A stretch of 64,000 bases of DNA from Ciceribacter ferrooxidans (GCF_004137355.1 NZ_SDVB01000248.1:1-64000); one strand, 5' to 3'; shown: positions 36,947 through 45,919, counted from the stretch's first letter. Program-made: numbers and translations. The notes: generated from the sequence alone by a model not told the origin.

Positions 36947-38056
36947 TCAGTGCGCCGGGATCACGGTTGCCTGCTCGGGGCTCCATGAGAGGATGACCTG
37001 AGAACCGATGGCGAAGGTGTCCGGGCGGTATTTTTCAACATGTCCTTCGAGCATGATGCTGCGATTGTCGGACAGGGTGACGTTGAGATGCGAGATGTGG
37101 CCGACCACGTCGAAACGGTCGATCCGTGCATCGATGAGATTGTCGCCGAATTCGCTGGCGAGCCGGTCACGCCGCGCGTCGGCGGCGGGAAAGACCTCGA
37201 TGGCTTCGGCCGGCACGACGAGGTTGATCGGCACACCGCTGGCAAGCGCAAAGGAAGGCTTGCCGGTCAGCGTGCCCGATGCCGTCTCGGCCACGGCCAT
37301 GCCGCCCTCGCTGCCCTTGACGACGCCGGAGAAGATGGTGTTGCGGCCGACGAACTGCGCCACGAAGGGGGTATCGGGCCGGGTGTAGAGCTGGTGCGGC
37401 GGACTGATCTGCTCGACGCGGCCCTGGTTCATCACCACCACCCGGTCCGAAAGCGCCAGCGCCTCCGACTGGGCATGGGTGACGAAGATGAAGGTGACGC
37501 CGAGGTTCTTCTGCAGGAGCTTCAGCTCGTTCTGGATCGCCTTGCGCAGGTTGGCGTCGAGCGCGCCGAGCGGTTCGTCGAGAAGCAGGATATCCGGCTC
37601 GACCACGAGGCCGCGGGCAAGCGCTATGCGCTGGCGCTGGCCGCCGGAAAGACGTTCGGGCTTGCGGTCGGCGATGTCCTCGAGGCCGAGCGCGGCGAGG
37701 ATGCGGTCCACCTTGGCATCCATTTCCGCCTTCGGCAGGCCCTTGACCGCAAGGCCGTAGCCGACATTGCGGCGCACGGTCATATGCGGAAACAGCGCGT
37801 AGTTCTGGAAGATCGTTGAGGTCGGCCGGCGCTGCGCGGGCACGTCGTTCATGCGCACGCCCTTGATCATCATGTCCCCGGACGAGATGCTCTCGAAACC
37901 GGCGATCATGCGGAGCGTCGTCGTCTTGCCGCAGCCGGAAGGACCGAGAAACGCGATGAACTCGCCCTTGGTCACGGCCAGATCGAATTCGGCAACAGCG
38001 GTGGTGCCGTTGTCGTACACCTTGCCGACCTTCATCAGTTCGAGGTCGTAAATCAT
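36947..38056 (-). CDS. Pot-type ABC ATPase (second of the operon)
   Basis: About 369 residues with Walker A GPSGCGKTT, Q-loop FQNYALFPHM, signature [14 protein letters not shown], Walker [12 protein letters not shown] and a C-terminal TOBE domain. The ATG at 38056 is preceded by GGAG six bases upstream; the open frame continues far upstream but that part is shadow. It is one of two ATPases in an operon with only one permease pair. It may form a heterodimer with the 42807-43880 product or serve alternative energisation. Confidence 0.88.
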   Translation of the reverse strand: MIYDLELMKVGKVYDNGTTAVAEFDLAVTKGEFIAFLGPSGCGKTTTLRMIAGFESISSGDMMIKGVRMNDVPAQRRPTSTIFQNYALFPHMTVRRNVGYGLAVKGLPKAEMDAKVDRILAALGLEDIADRKPERLSGGQRQRIALARGLVVEPDILLLDEPLGALDANLRKAIQNELKLLQKNLGVTFIFVTHAQSEALALSDRVVVMNQGRVEQISPPHQLYTRPDTPFVAQFVGRNTIFSGVVKGSEGGMAVAETASGTLTGKPSFALASGVPINLVVPAEAIEVFPAADARRDRLASEFGDNLIDARIDRFDVVGHISHLNVTLSDNRSIMLEGHVEKYRPDTFAIGSQVILSWSPEQATVIPAH

Positions 38057-38106
38057 CGCAGACTCCGTCGCTTTCCTAATGCCCCTGATGCCAATGGGGT
38101 TCCGGC

Positions 38107-38140
38107 GCCCGCCTTCGCCGGGGTGAGCGAAGGCGGGCGT
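38107..38140 (-). terminator. Strong hairpin after a binding-protein gene
   Basis: Perfect 13-base stem CGCCCGCCTTCGC/GCGAAGGCGGGCG with an eight-base loop, 8 bases after the stop of the binding protein at 38148. No clear T-run follows. This is typical of partial termination or RNA protection that raises binding-protein levels over the downstream genes. Confidence 0.6.
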
Positions 38141-38147
38141 CAGACGG

Positions 38148-39380
38148 TTACGCGTTGAGGAATTCGTCCCACTTCTGGACGAGATGGTCGTATTCATCCG
38201 GCCACTGGTGCCAGTAGGCGACGTTGCTTGCGCGTTCCTCCAGCGAACCGCCATCACGAAGGTCACCTTCGGTGATGCCGCGTTCGGGCGCGCCGACCCA
38301 CGGCTTACCCTCGTACCAGAAGGCATACTTGTCGGGGTCCATGACGTTCTTGATATTGGTCGAGGGCGAGTAGTAGCCCTGCTCTGAGACGGTGATGCCC
38401 GGTTCGCCCGAGAGCCAGTAGTCGGCATAGGCGATGACGGCTTCCTTGTTGGTGGAGCCGGCAATCATCGCCGGGCCGATGGCCCAGCCGCGATAGCCTT
38501 CCTTCGGAACCGCGTACTTGGCGGGCTTGCCCTGTGCCTTGACGGCCATGACGGCAGGCTGCCATGCGTCGCAGACAACCATTTCGCCGGATGCCATGAA
38601 GTTGACGAGTTCGCCGAAATCGCCCCAGAGAGCGCGGAACTGGCCTTCCTTCTTCTTCGACACCAGGAACTTCGCGGCTTCGTCGATCTGGTCCGCGGAG
38701 GGGTTGCCGGGGTTCTTGACGTCGGAAAGGCCGAGCGAGTTCATCGCCATGATGGCCTGGCCGAAGGCGATCAGCGGATCGGTGTTGAGGCCGGACTTGC
38801 CCTTCCACTTCGGATCGAAGATGCAGGCCCAGGTATTGGCCTCTTCCGCCGTGACGACATCGGGATTGTAGCCGATGGAATCGTAGTTGTAGACGGCGGG
38901 AACCATGTTCAGCATGGTTTGGCCTTCGTCGGCCCAGATCTGGCCGACGATCTGGGACTTCAGGTCCCACTTGTCGCTCGGCTTGGTGAAGGTGTCGCGG
39001 ATGTTCGCCCAGTTCTTCAGCGATGCAGCCGGCAGGGTCTCGACATTGTCGGTCATGACGATCGACGGCAGGCGCTCGGCAATGATTTCCCAGCAATCAT
39101 AGTCCTTCGAACCGGACAGGATCTTGGTCTGGGCGTCGGGATAGGTGGCTGCGGTGCCCGAGGTCGAGCCGACGCCGGAGGCCTTCTTGAATTCCTCCAG
39201 GATGCGTTCCTGAACGGTGACCGAAAGGCCGATGGTGCGCAGCTGCTGGCTGGCGAGATCGCCGGCGGCGGCAAAGGCGGCGCGCGACGACAGGAAGGGC
39301 GTGCCGCCACCCATCGCCAGCGCGAAGGCGCCGGCAGAACGCTTCAGAAGCGAACGGCGGTTCATTTCCATGATGGACAT
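38148..39380 (-). CDS. PotD-like periplasmic substrate-binding protein
   Basis: About 410 residues. The N-terminus (MNRRSLLKRSAGAFALAMGGG) has the double Arg and hydrophobic core of a Tat signal. I start at ATG 39380 because GGAGAG precedes it; the TTG at 39395 lies within that ribosome site. The mature body is a PotD-family binding protein (LASQQLRTIGLSVTVQERIL at its start). It is likely the main ligand receptor for the permease pair at 41021-42759. The ligand is not known; a cyclic imide or related nitrogen compound is inferred from the operon. Confidence 0.87.
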   Translation of the reverse strand: MSIMEMNRRSLLKRSAGAFALAMGGGTPFLSSRAAFAAAGDLASQQLRTIGLSVTVQERILEEFKKASGVGSTSGTAATYPDAQTKILSGSKDYDCWEIIAERLPSIVMTDNVETLPAASLKNWANIRDTFTKPSDKWDLKSQIVGQIWADEGQTMLNMVPAVYNYDSIGYNPDVVTAEEANTWACIFDPKWKGKSGLNTDPLIAFGQAIMAMNSLGLSDVKNPGNPSADQIDEAAKFLVSKKKEGQFRALWGDFGELVNFMASGEMVVCDAWQPAVMAVKAQGKPAKYAVPKEGYRGWAIGPAMIAGSTNKEAVIAYADYWLSGEPGITVSEQGYYSPSTNIKNVMDPDKYAFWYEGKPWVGAPERGITEGDLRDGGSLEERASNVAYWHQWPDEYDHLVQKWDEFLNA

Positions 39381-39452
39381 GTCTCTTCTCTCCAATTCTT
39401 GATTGTTCCCCGAAGCCCGGTCGCGCCGAGACCCCGCTTGTCTTCTCTTCCG

Positions 39453-39476
39453 TTCCGGCGGTTGTCTCCGCCGGAA
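39453..39476 (-). terminator. Hairpin between SDR and binding-protein genes
   Basis: TTCCGGCGG and CCGCCGGAA form a stem of about nine bases with a six-base loop, seven bases past the SDR stop. No long T-run follows. It may partly separate the transport/SDR half of the operon from the binding-protein/hydrolase half, or stabilise the upstream message. Confidence 0.5.
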
Positions 39477-39482
39477 ACCGGT

Positions 39483-40250
39483 TCAGTAGCGCCCCACCAG
39501 GAGGCCCCCATCCACGACCAGCACCTGGCCGGTCATGTATCTCGCGCCGTGCGACGCCAGAAAGGTGATGACGTCGGCGATGTCTTCGGCCTCGCCGAGA
39601 CGGCCCATCGGTATGAATTCGGCCGCCTTTTCCGCGCCGGCCGGGCCGAGCGAGTTCTCCTCCGACAGAAGCTGGGCGGTGCGGATGTAGCCTGGCGCGA
39701 TGCCGTTGACGCGCACGCCATCGCGGGCAAGCTCGACGGCGAGCGCCCTGACCAGTCCGACGACGCCGGCCTTGGCGGTCGAATAATGGACATGCTCGTC
39801 CCAGCCATAGGCGACGCCCATGATCGAGGAGAGCGCGACGATCGAACCCGACTTGCGGGCGCGCATGGCAGGCGCTGCCGCCCGCACGAGGCGAAAGATG
39901 CCCTTGAGGTCGATATCGAGGGTGAGGTCCCACTTCTCGTCGGTCAGCTCGGCAAGCGGCGTGCGATGCGCGATGCCGGCATTGGCGACGATGACGTCGA
40001 TCGGGCCGAGACGGGCCTCGACATCGGCGACGATGGCGTCTGCGGCTTCCTTTGCGCCGACGTCGTAGCGGATGAACTCCGCCGAGCCGCCGGCATCGAC
40101 GATTTCGGAGACGACGGCATTGCCTTCCTTCTCGAGAATGTCGGTGACGACGACATGATCGCCGAGAGCGGCAAAGGCCTTTGCGGTGCCCCGGCCAATG
40201 CCGATGCCGGCTCCGGTGACGAGGACGATGCGATTCTTGCTGCTGGGCAT
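39483..40250 (-). CDS. SDR-family oxidoreductase 1
   Basis: A 255-residue classical SDR: TGAGIGIGRG cofactor motif (about 12-21), NAG (VANAGIA), catalytic Ser (ALSSIMG), catalytic YSTAK, and the terminal MTGQVLVVDGG. It follows the other SDR gene with a 12-base gap. Two SDRs in one operon suggest consecutive oxidations/reductions of the imported compound or its products. Exact substrates cannot be assigned. Confidence 0.88.
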   Translation of the reverse strand: MPSSKNRIVLVTGAGIGIGRGTAKAFAALGDHVVVTDILEKEGNAVVSEIVDAGGSAEFIRYDVGAKEAADAIVADVEARLGPIDVIVANAGIAHRTPLAELTDEKWDLTLDIDLKGIFRLVRAAAPAMRARKSGSIVALSSIMGVAYGWDEHVHYSTAKAGVVGLVRALAVELARDGVRVNGIAPGYIRTAQLLSEENSLGPAGAEKAAEFIPMGRLGEAEDIADVITFLASHGARYMTGQVLVVDGGLLVGRY

Positions 40251-40262
40251 GTTATCTGTTCC

Positions 40263-41024
40263 TCAAAGCATGACGTCGCCCGAATTGGGCCCAAGGGTCT
40301 GGCCGACGAACAGGCTCGCTGCGTCGGAAGCGAGGAAGGCGACGGTTGCGGCCACTTCCTCCGGTTCGCCGAAGCGGCCGAGCGGCAGTTCCGAACGCTT
40401 GCGGGCGCGCCAGTCGTCGGAAAGCTCCATGACGAGGGGAGTGTTGATCGGACCGGGCGCCACCGCATTGACCCGCACGCCGCGGCTCGATACCTCGCGC
40501 GCCAGTGCCTTTGTCATGCCGATGATCGCGGCCTTCGCGCCGGAGTAGTGGACGAGTTCGATGCCGCCGATCTGGCCGAGCTGAGAGGCGATGTTGACGA
40601 TGACGCCATGGCCTGCGGCGAGCATGGCCGGCAGCACGGCGCTGGTCATCAGGAAGTTGCCCCTGACATGCACCGCGAACATGCGGTCGAAATCGGCGAC
40701 CTTGAGGTTTACGAACAGCGCCTGATGGGCAATGCCGGCATTGTTGACCATAAGCCCGACCTCGCCATGGGCCGCGACCGCTGCGGCGTGGATTGCCGCG
40801 ACATCCGCCTCGTTGGAGACATCGCCGGCAAAGCCCCTGGCAAGACCGCCGCTGTTGCGGATGCCGGCGGCGACCGCTTCGGCCCTTTCGGCGGAGAGAT
40901 CGTTGACCAGCACGGCGTAACCGTCGGCAGCGAGCCGTTCGGCAATCGCCTTGCCAATGCCGGAACCGGCGCCCGTGACGATGGCGGAGACGGGCTTATG
41001 GGCGAAGTTCTCTGCGGACATCAT
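40263..41024 (-). CDS. SDR-family oxidoreductase 2
   Basis: A 253-residue classical SDR with TGAGSGIGKA (about 17-26), NNAGIAH, catalytic Ser (NIASQLG) and catalytic YSGAK. It differs from the adjacent SDR at many positions, so it is not a recent duplicate. Its ATG overlaps the PotC-class permease stop (ATGA), tying the enzyme to the transporter translation. Its role is inferred only from position: processing the transported substrate. Confidence 0.88.
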   Translation of the reverse strand: MMSAENFAHKPVSAIVTGAGSGIGKAIAERLAADGYAVLVNDLSAERAEAVAAGIRNSGGLARGFAGDVSNEADVAAIHAAAVAAHGEVGLMVNNAGIAHQALFVNLKVADFDRMFAVHVRGNFLMTSAVLPAMLAAGHGVIVNIASQLGQIGGIELVHYSGAKAAIIGMTKALAREVSSRGVRVNAVAPGPINTPLVMELSDDWRARKRSELPLGRFGEPEEVAATVAFLASDAASLFVGQTLGPNSGDVML

Positions 41025-41866
41025 GCGTCTTCCTGAACGGCGATGCGCTTGGCGCGGCGGACGGAGAGACCCATCAGGATCGCGTAGACCGACAGAAGCG
41101 CGAAGGAGAAGAGGGTGGTGAGCACGCCGAAGGCGAAGACGTTCGGATGCACTTCCACGGAGAATGTACCGTAGATGGCGAGCGGCAGGGTGAGATCGCG
41201 GCCAGAGGCGAAGAGCGTGCGCGAGAACTCGTCATAGGACAGCGTGAAGGCGAACAGCATGGCCGAAAGCACGCCAGGGAAGATCAGCGGGAAGGTGATC
41301 TTGCGGAAGGTGCGCGCCGGGCTGACCCCGAGCGACCATGCGGCTTCCTCGACGCTCGGATCGAAGCGGTTGAAGATCGCCAGCATGACCAGGAAGGCGA
41401 AGGGGAAGGTATAGACGACGTGCAGCACGAAGGCGGTCGTCCACCAGTGGCGGTCGATGCCGAAGGTGTTGGCGACGAGCGCCATGCCGAGACCGACGAG
41501 CACGCCCGGCACCATCATGCCGAGAACGATCAGGTAGAAGACCACGCCCGAGCCGCGGAACTTGCGACGGAAGGCCTGGGCCGACATCACGCCCAGCACG
41601 GTGGAGACAACCGTGGTCATCAGCGCCAGCGCCATCGAGCGGATGAGCGCCTGGTCGATGGGCAGCGGCGCGATGCGCGATGGCGGCGTGAGCCCGAACA
41701 GATGCTTGTACCAGTAGGTCGACCATTCGATGATCGGGAACTGCGGACCGCCTTCCGGTCCCGCCTGGAAGGACAGGATGGCCAGTACCGCGAGCGGGCC
41801 GTAGAGGAAGACGATGAAGAGGGTCGTATAGACCGCAAGGCCGAATTTGATGCCGCCTGCGTTCAT
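41021..41866 (-). CDS. Pot-type ABC permease (PotC class) of the imide-like operon
   Basis: A 281-residue permease with six membrane segments and the EAA loop (SVEEAAWSLGVSPARTFRKITFPLI). Start at ATG 41866 (MNAGGIKFGLAVY). It follows the PotB-class gene by two bases and overlaps the SDR start by four. It forms the pore with the 41869-42759 product. Substrate class is shared with the two binding proteins. Confidence 0.88.
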   Translation of the reverse strand: MNAGGIKFGLAVYTTLFIVFLYGPLAVLAILSFQAGPEGGPQFPIIEWSTYWYKHLFGLTPPSRIAPLPIDQALIRSMALALMTTVVSTVLGVMSAQAFRRKFRGSGVVFYLIVLGMMVPGVLVGLGMALVANTFGIDRHWWTTAFVLHVVYTFPFAFLVMLAIFNRFDPSVEEAAWSLGVSPARTFRKITFPLIFPGVLSAMLFAFTLSYDEFSRTLFASGRDLTLPLAIYGTFSVEVHPNVFAFGVLTTLFSFALLSVYAILMGLSVRRAKRIAVQEDA

Positions 41867-41868
41867 GA

Positions 41869-42759
41869 TCAGAGTTCCTTCTTGAGATCGACGACCCGGA
41901 GCAGGGCGGCCACGACCGCGCCCATCAGCACGGTGAGCACGACGCCAGCCACGGCGGCGAAGGCCCATTTGAGCGATCCGACCTGGGTGACGATGATATT
42001 GCCGAGCAGGTTGACCTTGCGGCCGGAGAGCGCAGCGGAAGTGGCGAACTCGCCAAGCACCATGACGGAGACGAAGATCGCGCCGACCACCACGCCCGGC
42101 ATGGACAGCGGCAGGATGATGGTGCGGAAGATGCGCCAGAAGCTCGCGCCGAGATCTTCCGCTGCCTCGATGATCGAGGGATCGATACGGCCGAGCATGA
42201 AGGCGATCGGGCCGACCATGAAGACGCAGTAGATCTGCGTCATGCCGATGACCACTGACAGTTCGGAAAACAGCAGAACCTCGATCGGCTGGGTGATGAT
42301 GCCGATCTTCATCAGGATCATGTTGATCGCGCCTTCCTTGCCGAGCATCGGGCGCCAAGCGAGAACGCGGATCAGGAAGGAGGTCCAGAACGGGATGACA
42401 CACAGCACCAGCAGCACGGTGGAAAGCGTCTTGTTCTTGATGAAAAGCCCGACAAAGAGCGCTGCGGGATAGCCGACGAGCACGGTGGCCAAGAGAACCG
42501 TCAGCCAGATCCGGACGGTCGTCCACAGCGCGCCGAGATAGGTGTCGCTGGTGAAGAAGGTGATCCAGCTCTGCAGCGTCAGCTTCGGCTCGATCTTGAA
42601 GGTGGTCTGCGTCCAGAACGATACGTAGAGCATCATCAGCATGGGCAGCACGAGGAACAGCACCATCCAGATGACGCCGGGGGCGAGAAGCCACTGGCCC
42701 CTGGCAGGTTTGAGCGTGACCGTGGAGCTTTCGCTCGAGGTTTCAGTTATCGCGGTCAT
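41869..42759 (-). CDS. Pot-type ABC permease (PotB class) of the imide-like operon
   Basis: About 296 residues, six core membrane segments, EAA loop IIEAAEDLGASFWRIFRTIILP. I start at ATG 42759 (MTAITETSSES), preceded by GGAAAG; a longer frame to 42810 lacks support. It follows the first ATPase gene by 47 bases. It is the first permease of an operon that also encodes two ATPases and two binding proteins. Confidence 0.87.
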   Translation of the reverse strand: MTAITETSSESSTVTLKPARGQWLLAPGVIWMVLFLVLPMLMMLYVSFWTQTTFKIEPKLTLQSWITFFTSDTYLGALWTTVRIWLTVLLATVLVGYPAALFVGLFIKNKTLSTVLLVLCVIPFWTSFLIRVLAWRPMLGKEGAINMILMKIGIITQPIEVLLFSELSVVIGMTQIYCVFMVGPIAFMLGRIDPSIIEAAEDLGASFWRIFRTIILPLSMPGVVVGAIFVSVMVLGEFATSAALSGRKVNLLGNIIVTQVGSLKWAFAAVAGVVLTVLMGAVVAALLRVVDLKKEL

Positions 42760-42806
42760 GGGTCGAACTTTCCAGGAGGATGGGCAGGGTACGGGCGGTC
42801 GGGACG

Positions 42807-43880
42807 TCACGCGTAGACAATGGCGTCGTCCTTCTTCCAGATGAGGCTGTAACGGCCATGCGGCTCGTAGCTTTCGGGCGCGGCGTGGCTGAGATGGGTC
42901 TCCACCTCGAAGACCTTGCCGTCGTCGAGGGTGAAGAAGGAGGTAATCGCCGATCCCGTGTATTCGCTGGCGAGGAAGGCGCCCTCGAAGGCGATTTCGC
43001 CTTCACCGGCGGGCGTGCCGGCCGGGCGGATGGCGATGCGGTCGTAACGGATGGCATAGGCCTTCTGCGCGCAGGGCTGCACGGTGGCGCCGACCGGAAA
43101 GACACCGGCGGCGGTCTTGAAGACTAATCCCTCGATGACGCCGGAAAAGATATTGTAACAGTTTAAGAAGCGGGCGACCGCAGGCGAGACCGGATGGTTG
43201 TAGACGGTATCGGAATCGCCCTGCTGGGCGATCTTCCTGCCGTCCAGCACCAGAACCGTATCGCCCATGGCCAGCGCTTCCGTCTCGCTGCCGGTGACAT
43301 GCAGGAAGGTGACGCCGCAACGTTCGCGGATGGACCGAAGCTCGCTGCGCATGCGCATGCGCAGGTTCGCATCGAGCGCGCCGAGCGGCTCGTCGAGCAG
43401 CACCATCTTCGGATCGGTGACAAGCGTGCGGGCGAGCGCCACGCGCTGCTTCTGGCCGCCGGAGATCTGCGTGACTGCGCGCTCTTCCAGCCCCGTCAGG
43501 CCGACCAGCGCGATCATGTCGCGCGCCTTGCGGCGCACGATCTGAGGATCCGTGACCGGATTGTTTTTCCGGTTCTCCAGCCCGAATGCGATGTTCTTCT
43601 CAACCGTCAGATGCGGGAACAGCGCGAAATTCTGGAAGACGAAGCCGATTTCGCGCTCATAGGGCGCAACGCCGCCGATATCCCGGCCGGCAAAGCGGAT
43701 CGCGCCGCGTTCCGGGGTCTCGAAGCCGGCAATCACCCTGAGCAGGGTCGTCTTGCCGGCACCCGACGGCCCGAGCAGCGACACATAGCTGTCGTCGGGC
43801 AGGAAAAGGTCGATGCCGTCGAGTGCCACGGCATCGCCGTAGGACTTCACGACATTCGAAAGTTGCAGCACTGTCGACAC
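42807..43880 (-). CDS. Pot-type ABC ATPase (first of the operon)
   Basis: About 357 residues: Walker A GPSGAGKTT, Q-loop FQNFALFPHL, signature ISGGQKQRVALART, Walker [13 protein letters not shown]-terminal TOBE. The GTG at 43880 (VSTVLQLSNVVKSYG) is chosen because GGCGGA lies upstream and homology starts there; the longer ATG frame to 43991 is unlikely. The H-loop region reads LHVTGSETEALAMGD. The usual H-loop is VTHDxxEA, so the conserved His is replaced by Gly. That is odd for an active site and may explain the need for a second ATPase. Confidence 0.87.
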   Translation of the reverse strand: MSTVLQLSNVVKSYGDAVALDGIDLFLPDDSYVSLLGPSGAGKTTLLRVIAGFETPERGAIRFAGRDIGGVAPYEREIGFVFQNFALFPHLTVEKNIAFGLENRKNNPVTDPQIVRRKARDMIALVGLTGLEERAVTQISGGQKQRVALARTLVTDPKMVLLDEPLGALDANLRMRMRSELRSIRERCGVTFLHVTGSETEALAMGDTVLVLDGRKIAQQGDSDTVYNHPVSPAVARFLNCYNIFSGVIEGLVFKTAAGVFPVGATVQPCAQKAYAIRYDRIAIRPAGTPAGEGEIAFEGAFLASEYTGSAITSFFTLDDGKVFEVETHLSHAAPESYEPHGRYSLIWKKDDAIVYA

Positions 43881-44448
43881 TGTTTTTTCCGCCAGTTCAG
43901 GGCACGGCTGTCCGTTCGCCGATACGGCCCCAGAACGCCAATAGCGTTGTTCAGGGCGCGTGGAAGCGCTTGCGCCAAGGGCATGGCGCATCGGGTTCAG
44001 GACTGTTCCGTGGCGTTTAAATGGTCCACCTCGCCGCGCTTCTTGTCCGGCGCGATCGTTGCGAAAACTATGACATCAATGATTTTTGTATGCAATACTC
44101 TTTTTGTGGTTTTGCATTCGTTTTGCCCCTGACGGGTGAACCGGTCATTTGTGACTGCAATGCGGATGCCTGCCGGCTGGCGCAAGGGCGCGCCGGCAGC
44201 CGCGCAGAGCCTGAATATCAGGCCATTGCGCGTAGAAATCCGGAATTTTGGCCATCCGCAACCAATGCGGGATAGCGTCGCATTATTTCTCTGCCTGCCG
44301 AGGACGGTCCGCTTGACCTCTGCGACAAAGGTCATAAATTCACATTTTGCATTCAATAGTCATTTTATGAAGATCTGGCGCGGCGAATGGAAAATGCCGT
44401 AAACAAATCATCCGCTTCGTCGCTCCATCATGAAGGCTTTCCGGGTCC
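43881..44448. promoter_or_regulatory. Divergent control region with repeated TTTTGYATKC motif
   Basis: About 570 bases between the ATPase gene and the GntR gene, AT-richer from 44060 on. Three similar elements occur: TTGTATGCAATAC (44086-44098, near-palindromic), TTTTGCATTC (44110-44119) and TTTTGCATTCAATAG (44345-44359). They are plausible operators for the GntR protein. No other gene is visible here. Confidence 0.5.
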
Positions 44449-45462
44449 ATGGCTGAAAACCGCAAGGGACAAAACGCACAACGCCGGTATGAAATCGCCG
44501 AGGATGTGCTCAGAACGAACATCGCCGAAGGCGTGCTGCCGGTCGGCCTCGTGCTGCTCGAGGGGCCGATCGCCGAGATCCTCCAGACCTCCCGCGCGCC
44601 GGTGCAGCGCGCCCTGCAGACGCTAGAGGCGGAAGGCCTCGTGCATCGCTTCAAGGGGCGCGGCTATCTCGTCGGTCCGGGCAGCGACGAACCGGAACCC
44701 AACCGCACCGACATCAAGACGCTCGGGCTGATCATTCCCCAGCATGCCGACGAGGCCTTGCAGAACCGCGCCTCGTGGGAGCGTATCTACAATATCGTCG
44801 AGCGGGACGTCGCCGGCTGCGTCGTTTTCGGGCAGTACCGCATCATCGAGACTGAGCTTGCCGATCATTTCAACGTCAGCCGCACCGTAGTTCGCGATGT
44901 GCTGACGCGCCTGCGCGAGCGCGGGCTGGTGCGCAAGAACGCCTCCTCCCACTGGATCGCCGGGCCGCTCACCGCGCAGACGGTCAAGGATCATTTCGTG
45001 CTGCGCGGCATTCTGGAGCCTCAGGCGCTGATCGCGTCGGCTCCCCATATCGACCGCGCCGCACTGACCGCGCTTTTCGGCCGGCTGAGCACGCTGGAAG
45101 GCCGACACACGCTGGATTTCCTGAAAGACCCCTCCGATATCCAGACGCTGTTCATCGACACCTGCGTCCTGGCGACGCCGAACGAGAAGCTGCAGGAACT
45201 GATCCGCAACAATCTCCTGCCGGTTACCGCCATCGAGCGGCTGCTCGGTCTTCTCGGTCTGCCGGGCGATCCGATCATCATCACGGAACTGAGGATGATC
45301 GTCGAGCTTCTGATGCGCGGCGCGACTGCGGCTGCGGCCTCCATGCTTCAGACGCATCTGGAAGCCTCGGTCAATCGCACTATTGCCCAGATGAAGATCG
45401 TGGCGATTATTCCAAGCCCGAGTGCGACCGCCGATTACCTGACGCGCGTGATAGAGGAGTGA
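44449..45462 (+). CDS. GntR-family regulator with two winged-helix domains
   Basis: A 337-residue regulator with an unusual layout. A GntR-type winged helix occupies about residues 13-76 (IAEILQTSRAPVQRALQTLEAEGLVHRFKGRGYLV) and a second one about 109-172 (ETELADHFNVSRTVVRDVLTRLRERGLVRKNASSHW). These are followed by an FCD-type ligand domain to about residue 315. Normal FCD regulators have one HTH and about 230 residues. It is divergent from the large operon 43880-31961 and probably controls it in response to a carboxylate or amide-derived ligand. Confidence 0.87.
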   Translation: MAENRKGQNAQRRYEIAEDVLRTNIAEGVLPVGLVLLEGPIAEILQTSRAPVQRALQTLEAEGLVHRFKGRGYLVGPGSDEPEPNRTDIKTLGLIIPQHADEALQNRASWERIYNIVERDVAGCVVFGQYRIIETELADHFNVSRTVVRDVLTRLRERGLVRKNASSHWIAGPLTAQTVKDHFVLRGILEPQALIASAPHIDRAALTALFGRLSTLEGRHTLDFLKDPSDIQTLFIDTCVLATPNEKLQELIRNNLLPVTAIERLLGLLGLPGDPIIITELRMIVELLMRGATAAAASMLQTHLEASVNRTIAQMKIVAIIPSPSATADYLTRVIEE

Positions 45463-45652
45463 GCAGACAGCGCGAGAGCGGTGGCTTTCGCCTTGAATGC
45501 AGGGCTATGCTTGCGGCGGGTGGTTCCTTCATCATGGCTCCTGTTCCCCGGCACACTGCCGTCTTCAAAAGCCGAACGCTCCTTACCTCAACTGTTCAAT
45601 TTTCCCGACCCAACTCTCATTGTCCGGGCCAGGCGGCTTGTCCCACCCTCTC

Positions 45653-45819
45653 ACTGAACTGATGGGGTGGATGCCCCCTTCGGCCGGCGTCGGCGTATGA
45701 TGCCTGCTTCACGCCATGGTGGCGCTTACGGAGGGAAGGCAGATGACATCAGTGCATATCCTTGCGATCGACCTCGCCAAACGGAGCTTCCAAGTCTGTG
45801 CAACGGATCGCGGTGGGGC
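45653..45819 (+). repeat. Inverted duplication of the IS110 5' end (left copy)
   Basis: 167 bases nearly identical, in inverted orientation, to 47050-47216 (two differences seen near the outer edge). It covers the upstream leader, the ribosome site GGAGGGAAGG and the first codons of the transposase. The match stops abruptly after GGTGGGGC at 45819. Confidence 0.85.
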
Positions 45820-45919
45820 CTGTGTGGATGCCCCCGGTTTGGCAAGAAGATTTTTCAGACGGCTGTCAGCGAACGAGGAATTCTATCGGTCGTGTGTCAG
45901 GCCTCTTGATGTGGCCTGA
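45716..45919 (+). pseudogene. 5' fragment of an IS110 transposase gene
   Basis: The frame begins like the intact transposase (MTSVHILAIDLAKRSFQVCA, from the internal ATG at 45743) and stays identical through TDRGG. It then switches to unrelated residues and stops at 45919. It is the coding part of the left inverted copy and cannot encode an active enzyme. Confidence 0.78.

Noticed and set aside
36947-38464. N-terminal extension of the second ATPase
   Set aside because: The extension is low-complexity, overlaps the binding-protein gene in another frame, and a good ribosome site precedes ATG 38056.
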